Source of the DNA: Dehalococcoidales bacterium
GTDB lineage: Bacteria > Chloroflexota > Dehalococcoidia > Dehalococcoidales > RBG-16-60-22
Length of the DNA: 8,249 nucleotides
Assembly: GCA_026416775.1 (NCBI GenBank)
Contig: JAOAEN010000047.1
Location: forward strand, 1-8,249
Direction of reading: 5' to 3'
Shown: piece by piece, positions 1-6,350 of the stretch
Layout: each line of letters starts with the position of its first letter
Numbering within the stretch: position 1 is the stretch's first letter
The notes under the pieces: model-generated
What the model was told of the DNA's origin: nothing
The model's input: the letters and a program-made list of their open reading frames with translations, nothing else
Database searches by the model: none
Program-made: the position numbers and the translations under genes

Positions 1-934
1 AGATGGCGCCGGGCGGTGATTCGGGCAGGGGTAGGTAGGTGACCTCGGTCAGCTTGGTGGCAAGAATCGGCTGGATGCTTGCTGCGGTTGCCAGCGTTAC
101 CAGCCCCGCCCCCGCACGCAGGGCACCGGTGCAGGCAAGGTAGGCTGCCCCGATGTAATTGCTAGAGCCGGCAACCACGAGCACCCGCCCGAAGGTGCCC
201 TTGTTCGCATTGAGGGGTCTTACCGGTAGGACCGACCTCGCCCATTCCGGGGTGAGGAGTTCGGTGGTGATGTGCTCGGTAAATACCTCGGGGATGCCGA
301 TATCGGCTATTTTCAGCCTGCCGAGCCTTTCGGTACCGGGGAAGTTGAAAAACCCGAGCTTGGGCATCCCCAGCGTTACGGTGAGGTCGGCGCGGGGGGT
401 GGCGGGGTCAACCGCACCGGTATCGGCGTCCATGCCCGATGGCAGGTCAACTGCCACGATCTTCGCCCCGCGGATTTTCTGTGCCCGGCTCGCTTTTTCC
501 AGTGCCAGTTTGAAGGTCCCCTCCAGCGGTCGCGCTTTCCCCGTTCCCAGCAGGGCATCAATGATGCAGGTGGCACGTTCAAGGAGCGCCTCGAGGTTCT
601 TCATCCCGTGGTCCGCTGAAGCCTCAATGCAGGGGGCCCCCATTTCCCTGAGCCGTCTCAGGTTTTCATCGTCAGCCGGTCTCGGGGCGCAGAGGTAGGC
701 GGTTACGCCTGCTCCCCATTCGTGAAGATAACGGCAGGCAACCAGCCCGTCCCCGCCGTTGTTGCCCCCGCCCACCAGGCAAACGATGTGCTGCCCGTCC
801 GGTCTTGCCAGAAGGGCTTTGACTTCCTCGGCAACGGCCCTTCCCGCGTTTTCCATGAGCACGGCTGTCGGGATACCGTGCTCGTGGCAGGTGCGGTCAA
901 TCTGGTGCATTTCTTCGGCGGTAACGACCTTCAT
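1..934 (-). CDS. nnr: Bifunctional NAD(P)H-hydrate epimerase / ADP-dependent dehydratase, partial (C-terminus beyond window)
   Basis: Repairs NADHX and NADPHX, the hydrated damage forms of NAD(P)H, in the cytoplasm. The N-terminal YjeF-type domain epimerises R to S forms; the C-terminal ribokinase-like domain dehydrates the S form using ADP. I translated 311 codons from ATG 932-934 to the window edge without a stop. Visible motifs: the glycine-rich GGGNNGGDG at residues 55-63, IIDALLGTG at 124-132 and AVDLPSGMDADTG at about 161-173, all typical of the epimerase domain. The linker into the second domain carries NKGTFGRVLVVAGS at 244-257, the usual opening of the dehydratase domain, followed by GAGLVTLAT. 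The rest of the dehydratase domain, including its GxGxD region, lies left of the window. The start is supported by GGAG at 944-947 (9-base spacing) and a good promoter at 957-985. Transcription diverges from the metallo-hydrolase gene. The family is clear; bifunctionality rests on the start of the second domain only. Confidence 0.93.
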   Translation of the reverse strand, partial: MKVVTAEEMHQIDRTCHEHGIPTAVLMENAGRAVAEEVKALLARPDGQHIVCLVGGGNNGGDGLVACRYLHEWGAGVTAYLCAPRPADDENLRRLREMGAPCIEASADHGMKNLEALLERATCIIDALLGTGKARPLEGTFKLALEKASRAQKIRGAKIVAVDLPSGMDADTGAVDPATPRADLTVTLGMPKLGFFNFPGTERLGRLKIADIGIPEVFTEHITTELLTPEWARSVLPVRPLNANKGTFGRVLVVAGSSNYIGAAYLACTGALRAGAGLVTLATAASIQPILATKLTEVTYLPLPESPPGAI

Positions 935-956
935 TTATGTTCACTCCGTCAAATTG

Positions 957-985
957 AGTGTAGCAGTATTGTGAGATGCGGTCAA
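957..985 (-). promoter_or_regulatory. Sigma-70-type promoter for nnr
   Basis: Read on the minus strand: -35 TTGACC (plus 980-985), a 17-base spacer, then -10 TACACT (plus 957-962). The predicted transcription start is near 950. This gives a leader of about 16 bases that contains the GGAG ribosome site at 944-947 ahead of ATG 934. Prediction from sequence only. Confidence 0.65.
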
Positions 986-1095
986 GGGATTTTGCTTTCC
1001 GGTCTCCGGGCCTTTCCTTCGCGGGACGCCTACCCGGTTAATTGTCGTCTGCCTGGCTGTCGGTTAGCGGTCGTTAAGACTGATGCCCGTGGTTT

Positions 1096-1125
1096 TTGCA
1101 AATTTAAAAAACCTTCTGCTAAACT
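1096..1125 (+). promoter_or_regulatory. Probable promoter for the metallo-hydrolase gene
   Basis: TTGCAA at 1096-1101, an 18-base spacer, then TAAACT at 1120-1125, inside an AT-rich patch that stands out from the GC-rich surroundings. A transcription start near 1132 would lie downstream of the in-frame ATG at 1083 and just upstream of the GGAGG at 1142. This supports translation from 1155. The hexamers are not perfect, so this is a moderate call. The rest of the gap (about 986-1095) shows nothing else I can name. Confidence 0.45.
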
Positions 1126-1141
1126 TAAGGAAACAGTTTCC

Positions 1142-1146
1142 GGAGG
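1142..1146 (+). promoter_or_regulatory. Ribosome binding site deciding the start at 1155
   Basis: GGAGG with 8 bases to ATG 1155. The alternative in-frame ATG at 1083 has no comparable site and would add 24 residues that look like translated leader. Confidence 0.75.
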
Positions 1147-1154
1147 GTGTGCCA

Positions 1155-2003
1155 ATGGAGGTAAGAGTTATTGAGCGTCCCGGCTCACTGACCACGAAGG
1201 TATTTTTCAGCGATGAGAGCGGTTTTGCCGTGGCCTCGGTAATCCTGATCGGGAAGAAGGACTGTGCCCTGATTGATGCCCAATGGAGTCTTGCCAACGG
1301 GCACCGCGTTGCGGCGGAAATTCTGGAAACGGGCAGACGTCTGACGACGATCTACGTCACCCATGCCCACCCCGACCACTACTTCGGGCTCGGTCCGGTG
1401 GTGGAGGCTTTCCCCGAGGCAAAGGTCATCGCGCTTCCTTCGGTTGCCCGCACCATCAACCGGCAGATGTTCGGTAAGATTGAGCACTGGCGCAACATCA
1501 TCGGCCCGACCAACGTACCGACGAAGGCGGTCAACATCGAGCCGATGCGGGACAACTTCTTTGAGCTTGAGGGCTGCCGTATTGAAATCATTCCCGAGGT
1601 CATGGGCGACCTGAAGTACAATACCGTTGTCTGGATCCCGGCGCTGAAGACCCTCTACGGCAGCGACGTGCTTTTCAACCAGTCGCACCCCTTCACCTGT
1701 GAGGTCACCGCCGAGGAGCGGAAGCAGTGGATCAGGGATATTGAGAAGCTGGAGAAACTGGGTGCCGAGGTGGTTATCCCGGGGCACCAGAAGCCCGGCA
1801 TGCCTTTTGATGATTCATCGTTCCGCTTCACCAAAGAATACCTCTATGCCACCGAGGAAGAGCTGGCACGGACACATGATACCGCCTCTTTCTTCTATGC
1901 CATGGCGATGCGTTTCCCGCAGGCCAACCTCATCTTCCTGAGCAACGAGATGAACGCCGCGGTCTTTAAGGGCGGGCGCGACTGGAACTGGCGCGAGGAA
2001 TAG
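1155..2003 (+). CDS. Metallo-beta-lactamase-fold hydrolase
   Basis: A 282-residue cytoplasmic protein of the metallo-beta-lactamase superfamily; the substrate cannot be told from sequence. The metal motif THAHPDH is at residues 69-75 (H70, H72, D74, H75). The bridging aspartate is probably D171 in LYGSDVLFN, and the last histidine is H211 in VIPGHQ. The expected motif-3 histidine, which should come shortly before TVVWIP (157-162), is not there: the stretch reads EVMGDLKYN, with Gly-Asp (G151-D152) in that region. This may be a subfamily trait, with aspartate as ligand, rather than damage, because the rest of the fold looks intact. There is no signal peptide or membrane segment. I chose ATG 1155 over ATG 1083 because of the GGAGG spacing and the promoter position. 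It is transcribed away from nnr; ilvE follows on the same strand after 104 bases but has its own promoter. Superfamily is certain, function open. Confidence 0.9.
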   Translation: MEVRVIERPGSLTTKVFFSDESGFAVASVILIGKKDCALIDAQWSLANGHRVAAEILETGRRLTTIYVTHAHPDHYFGLGPVVEAFPEAKVIALPSVARTINRQMFGKIEHWRNIIGPTNVPTKAVNIEPMRDNFFELEGCRIEIIPEVMGDLKYNTVVWIPALKTLYGSDVLFNQSHPFTCEVTAEERKQWIRDIEKLEKLGAEVVIPGHQKPGMPFDDSSFRFTKEYLYATEEELARTHDTASFFYAMAMRFPQANLIFLSNEMNAAVFKGGRDWNWREE

Positions 2004-2052
2004 CCGATCGCGCAGGAAGTGGTGTAAGCTATGCTGCTATCCGGATCAGCAC

Positions 2053-2082
2053 TTGCCCTTTTGGTATCAGCCCAGCTATAAT
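2053..2082 (+). promoter_or_regulatory. Sigma-70-type promoter for ilvE
   Basis: TTGCCC at 2053-2058, an 18-base spacer, then a perfect TATAAT at 2077-2082. The predicted start near 2089 gives a leader of about 18 bases carrying AGGAG. The -10 box overlaps the in-frame ATG at 2081, so that ATG would be untranscribed from this promoter. Confidence 0.65.
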
Positions 2083-2096
2083 GAAGCTGACCGGAA

Positions 2097-2101
2097 AGGA
2101 G
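2097..2101 (+). promoter_or_regulatory. Ribosome binding site deciding the ilvE start
   Basis: AGGAG (within AAAGGAG, 2095-2101) lies 6 bases before ATG 2108, fixing this start rather than the in-frame ATG at 2081. Confidence 0.8.
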
Positions 2102-2107
2102 TCCGTT

Positions 2108-3025
2108 ATGCCGTCATATGCGTTTTTTCAGGGTAAGTTCATGCCCCTTGAGGAAGCCAAGATAGGCATTATGACCCACTGCATCCACTACGGTACTGCC
2201 GTCTTCGAGGGCATCCGCGGCAACTGGAATGCGGAGAGAAAGCAGACTTATCTCTTCCGCATGCGGGAGCATTACGAACGTCTGGTACAGGGCTGTCGCG
2301 TGCTCCAGATCAAACTCCATTATACCGTTGATGAGATGTGCGAAAAGACCGTGGAACTGGTGCGGAAGTGCGGTTTTGAAGAGGATATCTACGTCCGCCC
2401 CGTTGCCTATGCCAGCTCTCAGGCACTCGGGGTACGCCTACACGGTCTTGAACACGACTTTTTCATCTTTGTCATCCCGTGGGGACCCTATCTTGACGTG
2501 GAGAAAGCCCGCTGCAGCGTTTCCTCGTGGCGACGCCCGGAGGACAACGTCATTCCTCCGCAGGTGAAGGCGGCGGGGATCTACATCAACAACGCCCTTG
2601 CCAAGACGGAAGCGGTCTCTAATGGCTTTGATGAGGCAATCATGCTCGCCCCGGACGGACATGTCTCCGAGGGGAGCGGGGAGAATATTTTCATCGTGAA
2701 GGATGGTAAGCTCATCACTCCGGCAAGCTACAGCAACATCCTCATCGGGATTACGCGCAATACTGTGATTGAGCTTGCCGAAAAGGAGCTCGGGCTTGTT
2801 ACCATCCAGCGCCCGATTGACCGCAGTGAGCTTTACAACGCCGACGAATGCTTCCTCACCGGCACGGCGGCGCACATCACGCCGGTTGCCGAAATAGACC
2901 GCCGCCCGGTGGGTAACGGAGAGATCGGTCCCATCACTGCGAAGCTCCAGGAGATCTACGCCAGGGTAATCCGGGGCAACCATCCGAAGTACATGCACTG
3001 GTGTACCCCGGTTTACGGAAAGTAG
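2108..3025 (+). CDS. ilvE: Branched-chain amino acid aminotransferase (class IV PLP enzyme)
   Basis: Interconverts leucine, isoleucine and valine with their 2-oxo acids, using 2-oxoglutarate/glutamate and pyridoxal phosphate, in the cytoplasm. The protein has 305 residues, the usual IlvE length. Visible features: the N-terminal HYGTAVFEGIR at 27-37; FRMREHYERL at 50-59 with R58 at the phosphate-binding arginine position; the Schiff-base lysine K154 in VKAAGIYINNALAK (the common form has Asn-Tyr where this has Ile-Tyr); EGSGENIF at 188-195 with E192 facing the PLP ring nitrogen; and TGTAAHITPV at 251-260 for phosphate and substrate contacts. These features separate it from D-amino acid aminotransferase and aminodeoxychorismate lyase, though exact substrate preference within fold class IV is inferred. 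The start at 2108 is set by AAAGGAG and by the promoter whose -10 box covers the upstream ATG. It ends 9 bases from the convergent lexA stop. Confidence 0.94.
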   Translation: MPSYAFFQGKFMPLEEAKIGIMTHCIHYGTAVFEGIRGNWNAERKQTYLFRMREHYERLVQGCRVLQIKLHYTVDEMCEKTVELVRKCGFEEDIYVRPVAYASSQALGVRLHGLEHDFFIFVIPWGPYLDVEKARCSVSSWRRPEDNVIPPQVKAAGIYINNALAKTEAVSNGFDEAIMLAPDGHVSEGSGENIFIVKDGKLITPASYSNILIGITRNTVIELAEKELGLVTIQRPIDRSELYNADECFLTGTAAHITPVAEIDRRPVGNGEIGPITAKLQEIYARVIRGNHPKYMHWCTPVYGK

Positions 3026-3045
3026 TCGTTTTTCCTAGTCAAACC
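3010..3045. terminator. Possible bidirectional terminator or stem between ilvE and lexA
   Basis: Nested inverted repeats cover both convergent stop codons: GGTTT (3010-3014) pairs with AAACC (3041-3045), and GGAAA (3017-3021) pairs with TTTCC (3031-3035). The stem is interrupted and AT-rich, so termination is only a possibility. No stronger hairpin lies in this 9-base intergenic gap. Confidence 0.25.
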
Positions 3046-3673
3046 TGCGGATGACAGCGATGACCCTGCCCTGAATCGCCACGTTTTGAAGCGGGACAAA
3101 GATGGGCTGCATCTGCTCATTGGCGGGCTGAAGCCTCACGCGGTCGCGTTCAAAATAGACCCTTTTCAGGGTGGCCTCTTTTTCGTCCTTGAGCCATACC
3201 ACCGCCATTTCCCCGTTTTCCACCATGCTAACATGCTCAAGGAGGACGATGTCGCCATCGTTGATCAGGGCATCGATCATTGATGTTCCCTTCACCTTCA
3301 GGGCGTAGACGGCTTCCCTGCCGCGGGTGAGCTCGCGGGGGACTACCATTTTCTCGGCAGCAGCGGTAACATCCCATGTCTCGGCGGTGGGCACGGGGAT
3401 GGGGTTGCCTGCGGCAATCACCCCGATAACGGGCACGTTGATCATGGCGTCATCGTGCATTCCACGGTTGAGACGGATGCTGCGTGAGACCTCGGCACTG
3501 CGTTGCAGATAGCCGCGGCTTTCCAGGATCTTCAGATTATAGTCCACCACCGAGGTCGAGCTTATCCGGCAACCTGCCTGGATATCGCGGATGGAGGGAG
3601 GATAGCCATTTTCCCTGATGAAACGCTCAATGAAGCTCAGAATGCGTTCCTGCTTTTCAGAAAGCCCTTTCAT
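3035..3673 (-). CDS. lexA: LexA, SOS-response repressor and self-cleaving protease
   Basis: Represses DNA-damage genes; RecA on single-stranded DNA triggers its self-cleavage. At 212 residues the length is typical. The N-terminal winged helix (about 1-70) has LSEKQERILSFIE, then PPSIRDIQ, ISSTSVVDYNLKILESRGYL and the wing ending SRSIRLNR. The S24-type peptidase domain contains the Ala88-Gly89 cleavage bond in GVIAAGNPIPVP, the nucleophile S131 in KGTSMIDALINDGD, and the general base K170 in EATLKR, with the usual Ser-Lys spacing of about 39 residues. All catalytic parts are present, so the protein should be functional. ATG 3671-3673 is preceded by GGAAGG and GGAGG (3681-3689). Its promoter carries an SOS box (3698-3711), so it should repress itself. 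It lies downstream of purF on the same strand, but the 237-base gap and own promoter suggest separate control. Confidence 0.96.
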   Translation of the reverse strand: MKGLSEKQERILSFIERFIRENGYPPSIRDIQAGCRISSTSVVDYNLKILESRGYLQRSAEVSRSIRLNRGMHDDAMINVPVIGVIAAGNPIPVPTAETWDVTAAAEKMVVPRELTRGREAVYALKVKGTSMIDALINDGDIVLLEHVSMVENGEMAVVWLKDEKEATLKRVYFERDRVRLQPANEQMQPIFVPLQNVAIQGRVIAVIRRFD

Positions 3674-3697
3674 GCGGCTTCCTTCCTCCCTGTGTAA

Positions 3698-3711
3698 AGA
3701 ACACCTGTTCT
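3698..3711. promoter_or_regulatory. SOS box (LexA operator)
   Basis: AGAACACCTGTTCT is a dyad with perfect 6-base arms around a 2-base centre. It contains GAAC-N4-GTTC, the core of the Bacillus-type SOS box. It lies 7 bases inside the -10 box, covering the predicted start of lexA transcription, which is the expected autoregulatory position. I saw no second copy elsewhere in the window. Confidence 0.85.
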
Positions 3712-3718
3712 ATGCCCA

Positions 3719-3747
3719 AGTATAGGACAGGCCCGGGCATTTGTCAA
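3719..3747 (-). promoter_or_regulatory. Near-consensus sigma-70 promoter for lexA
   Basis: On the minus strand: TTGACA (plus 3742-3747), 17 bases, then TATACT (plus 3719-3724). Transcription should begin near 3712, giving a leader of about 39 bases. A second near-palindrome, CTGTTCTAT/ATAGGACAG (plus 3706-3714 and 3723-3731), links the SOS box to the -10/spacer region. Confidence 0.8.
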
Positions 3748-3910
3748 CAAGTCCTAGGTTAGAGTTTGCTTCGCCATAATCTTTCTCCAATACATCCCGC
3801 CCGAAACAGCCGCGGGCTTTGCCGCGTACATCTGACCGGAGGACACGGGCTGGAGCTGCATGGGAAGCTAAAGAAAAACACGGGGTGAGTCTGTGTAAGG
3901 TGCCGGGAGG

Positions 3911-5338
3911 CTATTTGTCTTCAGTGCTTTCACAGAAAGCCCTGTTTCGGTCTGTCATTACCGACTCGAGGGTGAACTTGTCCATCTCAAGCTGCACCGG
4001 GACGGGGTATTCGCCGGTAAAGCAGGCAAGGCAGAAGTTCTCCCGTGGCAGGTCGACTGCCTTAATCAGCCCCTCGATGCTGAGGTAGCCCAGAGAGTCG
4101 GCGCCGATGAACTTGCAGATTTCGGGGACACTCATCCTGGCAGCGATGAGCTCACGGCGTGTTGCCATGTCAACGCCGAAGAAGCAGGGATATTTGATCG
4201 GCGGGGCGCAGATGCGCATGTGGACTTCCCTGGCGCCGGCTTTACGGAGAAGCCTTACCACGCTTGGCGTGGTGGTACCGCGCACGATGCTGTCATCAAC
4301 GACGACGAGGCGCTCCCCGCTGAGTACCTGGGGCAGGGGGTTGAACTTGAGCTGTACCCCCAGATCCCTCAGGCGCTGGTCGGGCTCAATGAAGGTGCGT
4401 CCCACATAGCGGTTCTTGATGAGCCCTTCAACGACAGGGATGCCGGACTCGCGGGCATAGCCGGTACCGGCGGCGGTGGCGGAATCGGGGATGCCCATCA
4501 CAAGGTCGGCGTCCACGGGGTGTTCCTGGGCAAGCCCCGCCCCCATTGCCTGCCTTGCCGGGTAGAGCAGTTTCCCGCTGATGACGCTGTCCGGGCGGGC
4601 AAAGTAGATGAACTCAAAGATACAGAGCCCTTTCTTGGTTGATTCACCAATTGAGCTGCTGATGCCATGCTCGTTGATGGTAATTATCTCCGATGGTTCA
4701 ACCTCGCGCACGAAGCCGGCTCCGATGTGGTCAAGGGCGCACGTCTCCGAGGCAATCACCCAGCCGTGGTTGAGTGTTCCCAGGCAGAGCGGGCGCACCC
4801 CGAGGGGATCGCGCACCGCGTAAAGCTCATTTGCGGTGATAATAACCATGGAGTAAGCCCCTTTGAGACGGCGCATCGCATAGCGTATTCTTTCCGTCCA
4901 GTTTCTCCCCGGTGAGGCGAGGATGAGGTTGGCGATGACCTCGGAGTCGGTGGTGCTGTGGAAATGGTAGCCCTGTTCGGAAAGCTCCTGATAGAGGTGC
5001 GTGGCGTTGATGATGTTGCCGTTATGGGCGATGGCGATGGTATCGGCGCCGTTACTCACCACGATCGGCTGGGCGTTGGCGGCACGGCTTGACCCGGTGG
5101 TGGAATAGCGGTTATGCCCGATGGCGATATACCCGGTGAGCTGGCGCAGTGAGTCCTCGGTAAAGACATTGGCGACGCGCCCCATGCTGGTAAAAACGTG
5201 GATTCTTCTGCCATCGGCGGTGGCGATGCCGGAGCTTTCCTGTCCGCGGTGTTGCAGGGCGAAGAGGGCAAAAAAGGTTAAACGAGCAACATCTTCATTG
5301 GGGGCAAAAATGCCAAAAACGCCGCAAGATTCGTGCAA
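3911..5338 (-). CDS. purF: Amidophosphoribosyltransferase (glutamine PRPP amidotransferase)
   Basis: First committed step of purine synthesis: PRPP plus glutamine gives phosphoribosylamine, glutamate and pyrophosphate. The protein has 475 residues. The N-terminal glutaminase domain begins MHES-CGVFG, so a 4-residue propeptide must be removed to expose the nucleophile Cys5. Also present are HNRYSTTG (75-82), HNGN (105-108) and TTDSE (129-133). The phosphoribosyltransferase domain has VVVDDSIVRGTT at 345-356, the PRPP loop. Four cysteines, C239, C385 and the CLAC pair C436/C439, match the 4Fe-4S ligands of the Bacillus-type enzyme. The start is TTG (5336-5338): an in-frame TAA at 5351-5353 precedes it, and no ATG or GTG lies between that stop and Cys5. 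The Shine-Dalgarno is weak (AAGG 5349-5352). The promoter is at 5381-5410. No PRPP riboswitch or PurR box was recognised. Confidence 0.96.
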   Translation of the reverse strand: MHESCGVFGIFAPNEDVARLTFFALFALQHRGQESSGIATADGRRIHVFTSMGRVANVFTEDSLRQLTGYIAIGHNRYSTTGSSRAANAQPIVVSNGADTIAIAHNGNIINATHLYQELSEQGYHFHSTTDSEVIANLILASPGRNWTERIRYAMRRLKGAYSMVIITANELYAVRDPLGVRPLCLGTLNHGWVIASETCALDHIGAGFVREVEPSEIITINEHGISSSIGESTKKGLCIFEFIYFARPDSVISGKLLYPARQAMGAGLAQEHPVDADLVMGIPDSATAAGTGYARESGIPVVEGLIKNRYVGRTFIEPDQRLRDLGVQLKFNPLPQVLSGERLVVVDDSIVRGTTTPSVVRLLRKAGAREVHMRICAPPIKYPCFFGVDMATRRELIAARMSVPEICKFIGADSLGYLSIEGLIKAVDLPRENFCLACFTGEYPVPVQLEMDKFTLESVMTDRNRAFCESTEDK

Positions 5339-5380
5339 GACCTGCCTGCCTTAATCTGCCTTTGCCTGCGTTCCGGTCTA

Positions 5381-5410
5381 ATTATAGAACAACCGACGGG
5401 GGGCGGTCAA
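5381..5410 (-). promoter_or_regulatory. Sigma-70-type promoter for purF
   Basis: On the minus strand: TTGACC (plus 5405-5410), 18 bases, then a perfect TATAAT (plus 5381-5386). The start near 5374 gives a leader of about 36 bases before the TTG codon. The -35 box lies in the loop of a GGGGGC/GCCCCC inverted repeat (5399-5404 and 5414-5419). Confidence 0.7.
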
Positions 5411-5451
5411 TTTGCCCCCGCTCCGGCCTGGCCGGCGGTGGACGTTTGCTC

Positions 5452-6216
5452 TTACCGGCGGATGTTGTCCTTTAGCCAGGTGCTGATGTGCTGGAGCACG
5501 CGTCTTTCCCGCCTCAGGCGGTGTCCGGCGCCTTCAACGATGATGAGCTCCTTAGGGTTTCCTGCTTTTTCGTAGAGACGCCTTGCATGTGTCACCGGGA
5601 CGATATCGTCACGGTCGCCGTGGATGAGGAGGAGCGGTCTCGGGGCAAGCTGGCTGACAAACTCTATCGGGCTCAGTTTTCTGAAGCTCTCTCCCCACTC
5701 TTCAACGGAAGGCGGAAAACCGGCATCCCTGATGGCACCGATGTTTCTTAAGTGGTCGGCGAATGCCTGCCAGCTCTGCTCCGGGTTCGGGGGGAAAATC
5801 TCTGCCGGGCAGGCGCAGGCGATAACCCCGCTCACGCGCCCGTCCCCGGCTGCGGTATAGATGGATACGGCCGCTCCGGCGCTGAAGCCGATGAGCCAGA
5901 GCGTCTTCCCGTCAAAGACGTCCTGCCGGCAGAGGTAGTTGATACTGGCTTTGAGATCGCGCACCCAGCCGGCGAGGTCGAGGTTGCCCCCGCTCCCGCC
6001 GGCACCGCGGAAATTGAACCAGTAGGCGGCAAAGCCCTGCTCGCAGAGCCTTGCCGCAAGATCCGGGTAGCCCCCGTCGTCGGGCGAGGGTGGCTCGCCG
6101 GAAGGGATGCCGTGACAGAGGCAGACGGTGGGGTACTTCCCTTCGGGGCGGGGCACATGTAGCTCCCCGACGATGGGGATATTATCTACCATCACCACAG
6201 ACTGGTTCCTGATCAT
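5452..6216 (-). CDS. Alpha/beta-hydrolase (serine esterase/peptidase-like)
   Basis: A 254-residue cytoplasmic alpha/beta-hydrolase without signal peptide or membrane segment. The oxyanion-hole strand turn is CHGIPSG at 34-40, followed by NFRGAGGSGG at 68-77. The nucleophile elbow is GFSAGA (110-115, Ser112). The acid is D203 in HGDRDDIVP, and the histidine is H232 in GAGHRLR, so the triad is complete. Residues about 138-185 form a short lid between strands. It resembles the broad COG1073/dienelactone-hydrolase-like group; the substrate cannot be named. ATG 6214-6216 has a GGGGGA just upstream (weak spacing). It starts 14 bases after the ancestral end of aroF, so it is most likely the second gene of an aroF transcript. 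The premature aroF stop leaves 134 untranslated bases before it, which could weaken any translational coupling. Family clear, role unknown. Confidence 0.9.
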   Translation of the reverse strand: MIRNQSVVMVDNIPIVGELHVPRPEGKYPTVCLCHGIPSGEPPSPDDGGYPDLAARLCEQGFAAYWFNFRGAGGSGGNLDLAGWVRDLKASINYLCRQDVFDGKTLWLIGFSAGAAVSIYTAAGDGRVSGVIACACPAEIFPPNPEQSWQAFADHLRNIGAIRDAGFPPSVEEWGESFRKLSPIEFVSQLAPRPLLLIHGDRDDIVPVTHARRLYEKAGNPKELIIVEGAGHRLRRERRVLQHISTWLKDNIRR

Positions 6217-6230
6217 CCTGTCCCCCGGCG

Positions 6231-6350
6231 CTAGATTTCCCTGCCCACGGCACGGGCAACTTCTCTGAGTTCTTCCATGAGGCGGTTGAAGTCGGAGATG
6301 GAGAGGGACTGTAGTCCGTCCACGAGAGCTTCTTTGGGGTTGGGGTGGAC
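6231..6350 (-). pseudogene. In-frame C-terminal remnant of DAHP synthase beyond a premature TAA
   Basis: Directly after the TAA at 6351-6353 the same frame continues for 39 sense codons to TAG at 6231-6233. It reads [16 protein letters not shown] and ends in [10 protein letters not shown], the normal end of a type I-beta DAHP synthase. It includes the conserved aspartate (D310 of the restored protein) expected to bind the catalytic metal. There is no frameshift. With this part restored, the protein is 338 residues, the same length I recall for the Thermotoga maritima enzyme. I see no start signal that would let it be translated independently. Confidence 0.9.

Noticed and set aside
1083..1154. 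Upstream in-frame ATG extending the metallo-hydrolase by 24 residues
   Set aside because: It has no ribosome site, the likely promoter lies inside it, and GGAGG is well spaced before ATG 1155.
2081..2107. Upstream in-frame ATG extending IlvE by 9 residues
   Set aside because: It overlaps the TATAAT box, has no good ribosome site, and AAAGGAG is correctly placed before ATG 2108.
3754..3861. Minus-strand 35-codon frame between purF and lexA, including a 7-codon MAKQTLT frame with GGAG upstream
   Set aside because: The longer frame has no ribosome site and no recognisable family. The 7-codon version is too short to judge and lies upstream of the lexA promoter. I treat the purF-lexA gap outside the lexA control region as non-coding, with nothing further identified.
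5423..5435. CCGGCC-T-GGCCGG palindrome as a terminator of the hydrolase gene
   Set aside because: The loop would be too short without losing stem pairs, and no T-run follows on the minus strand.
5832..6162. Long overlapping frames on both strands within the alpha/beta hydrolase gene, and similar ones in the other genes
   Set aside because: They are shadows of GC-rich coding sequence: low-complexity Pro/Ser/Arg-rich translations with no motifs, against a clear catalytic triad in the real frame.
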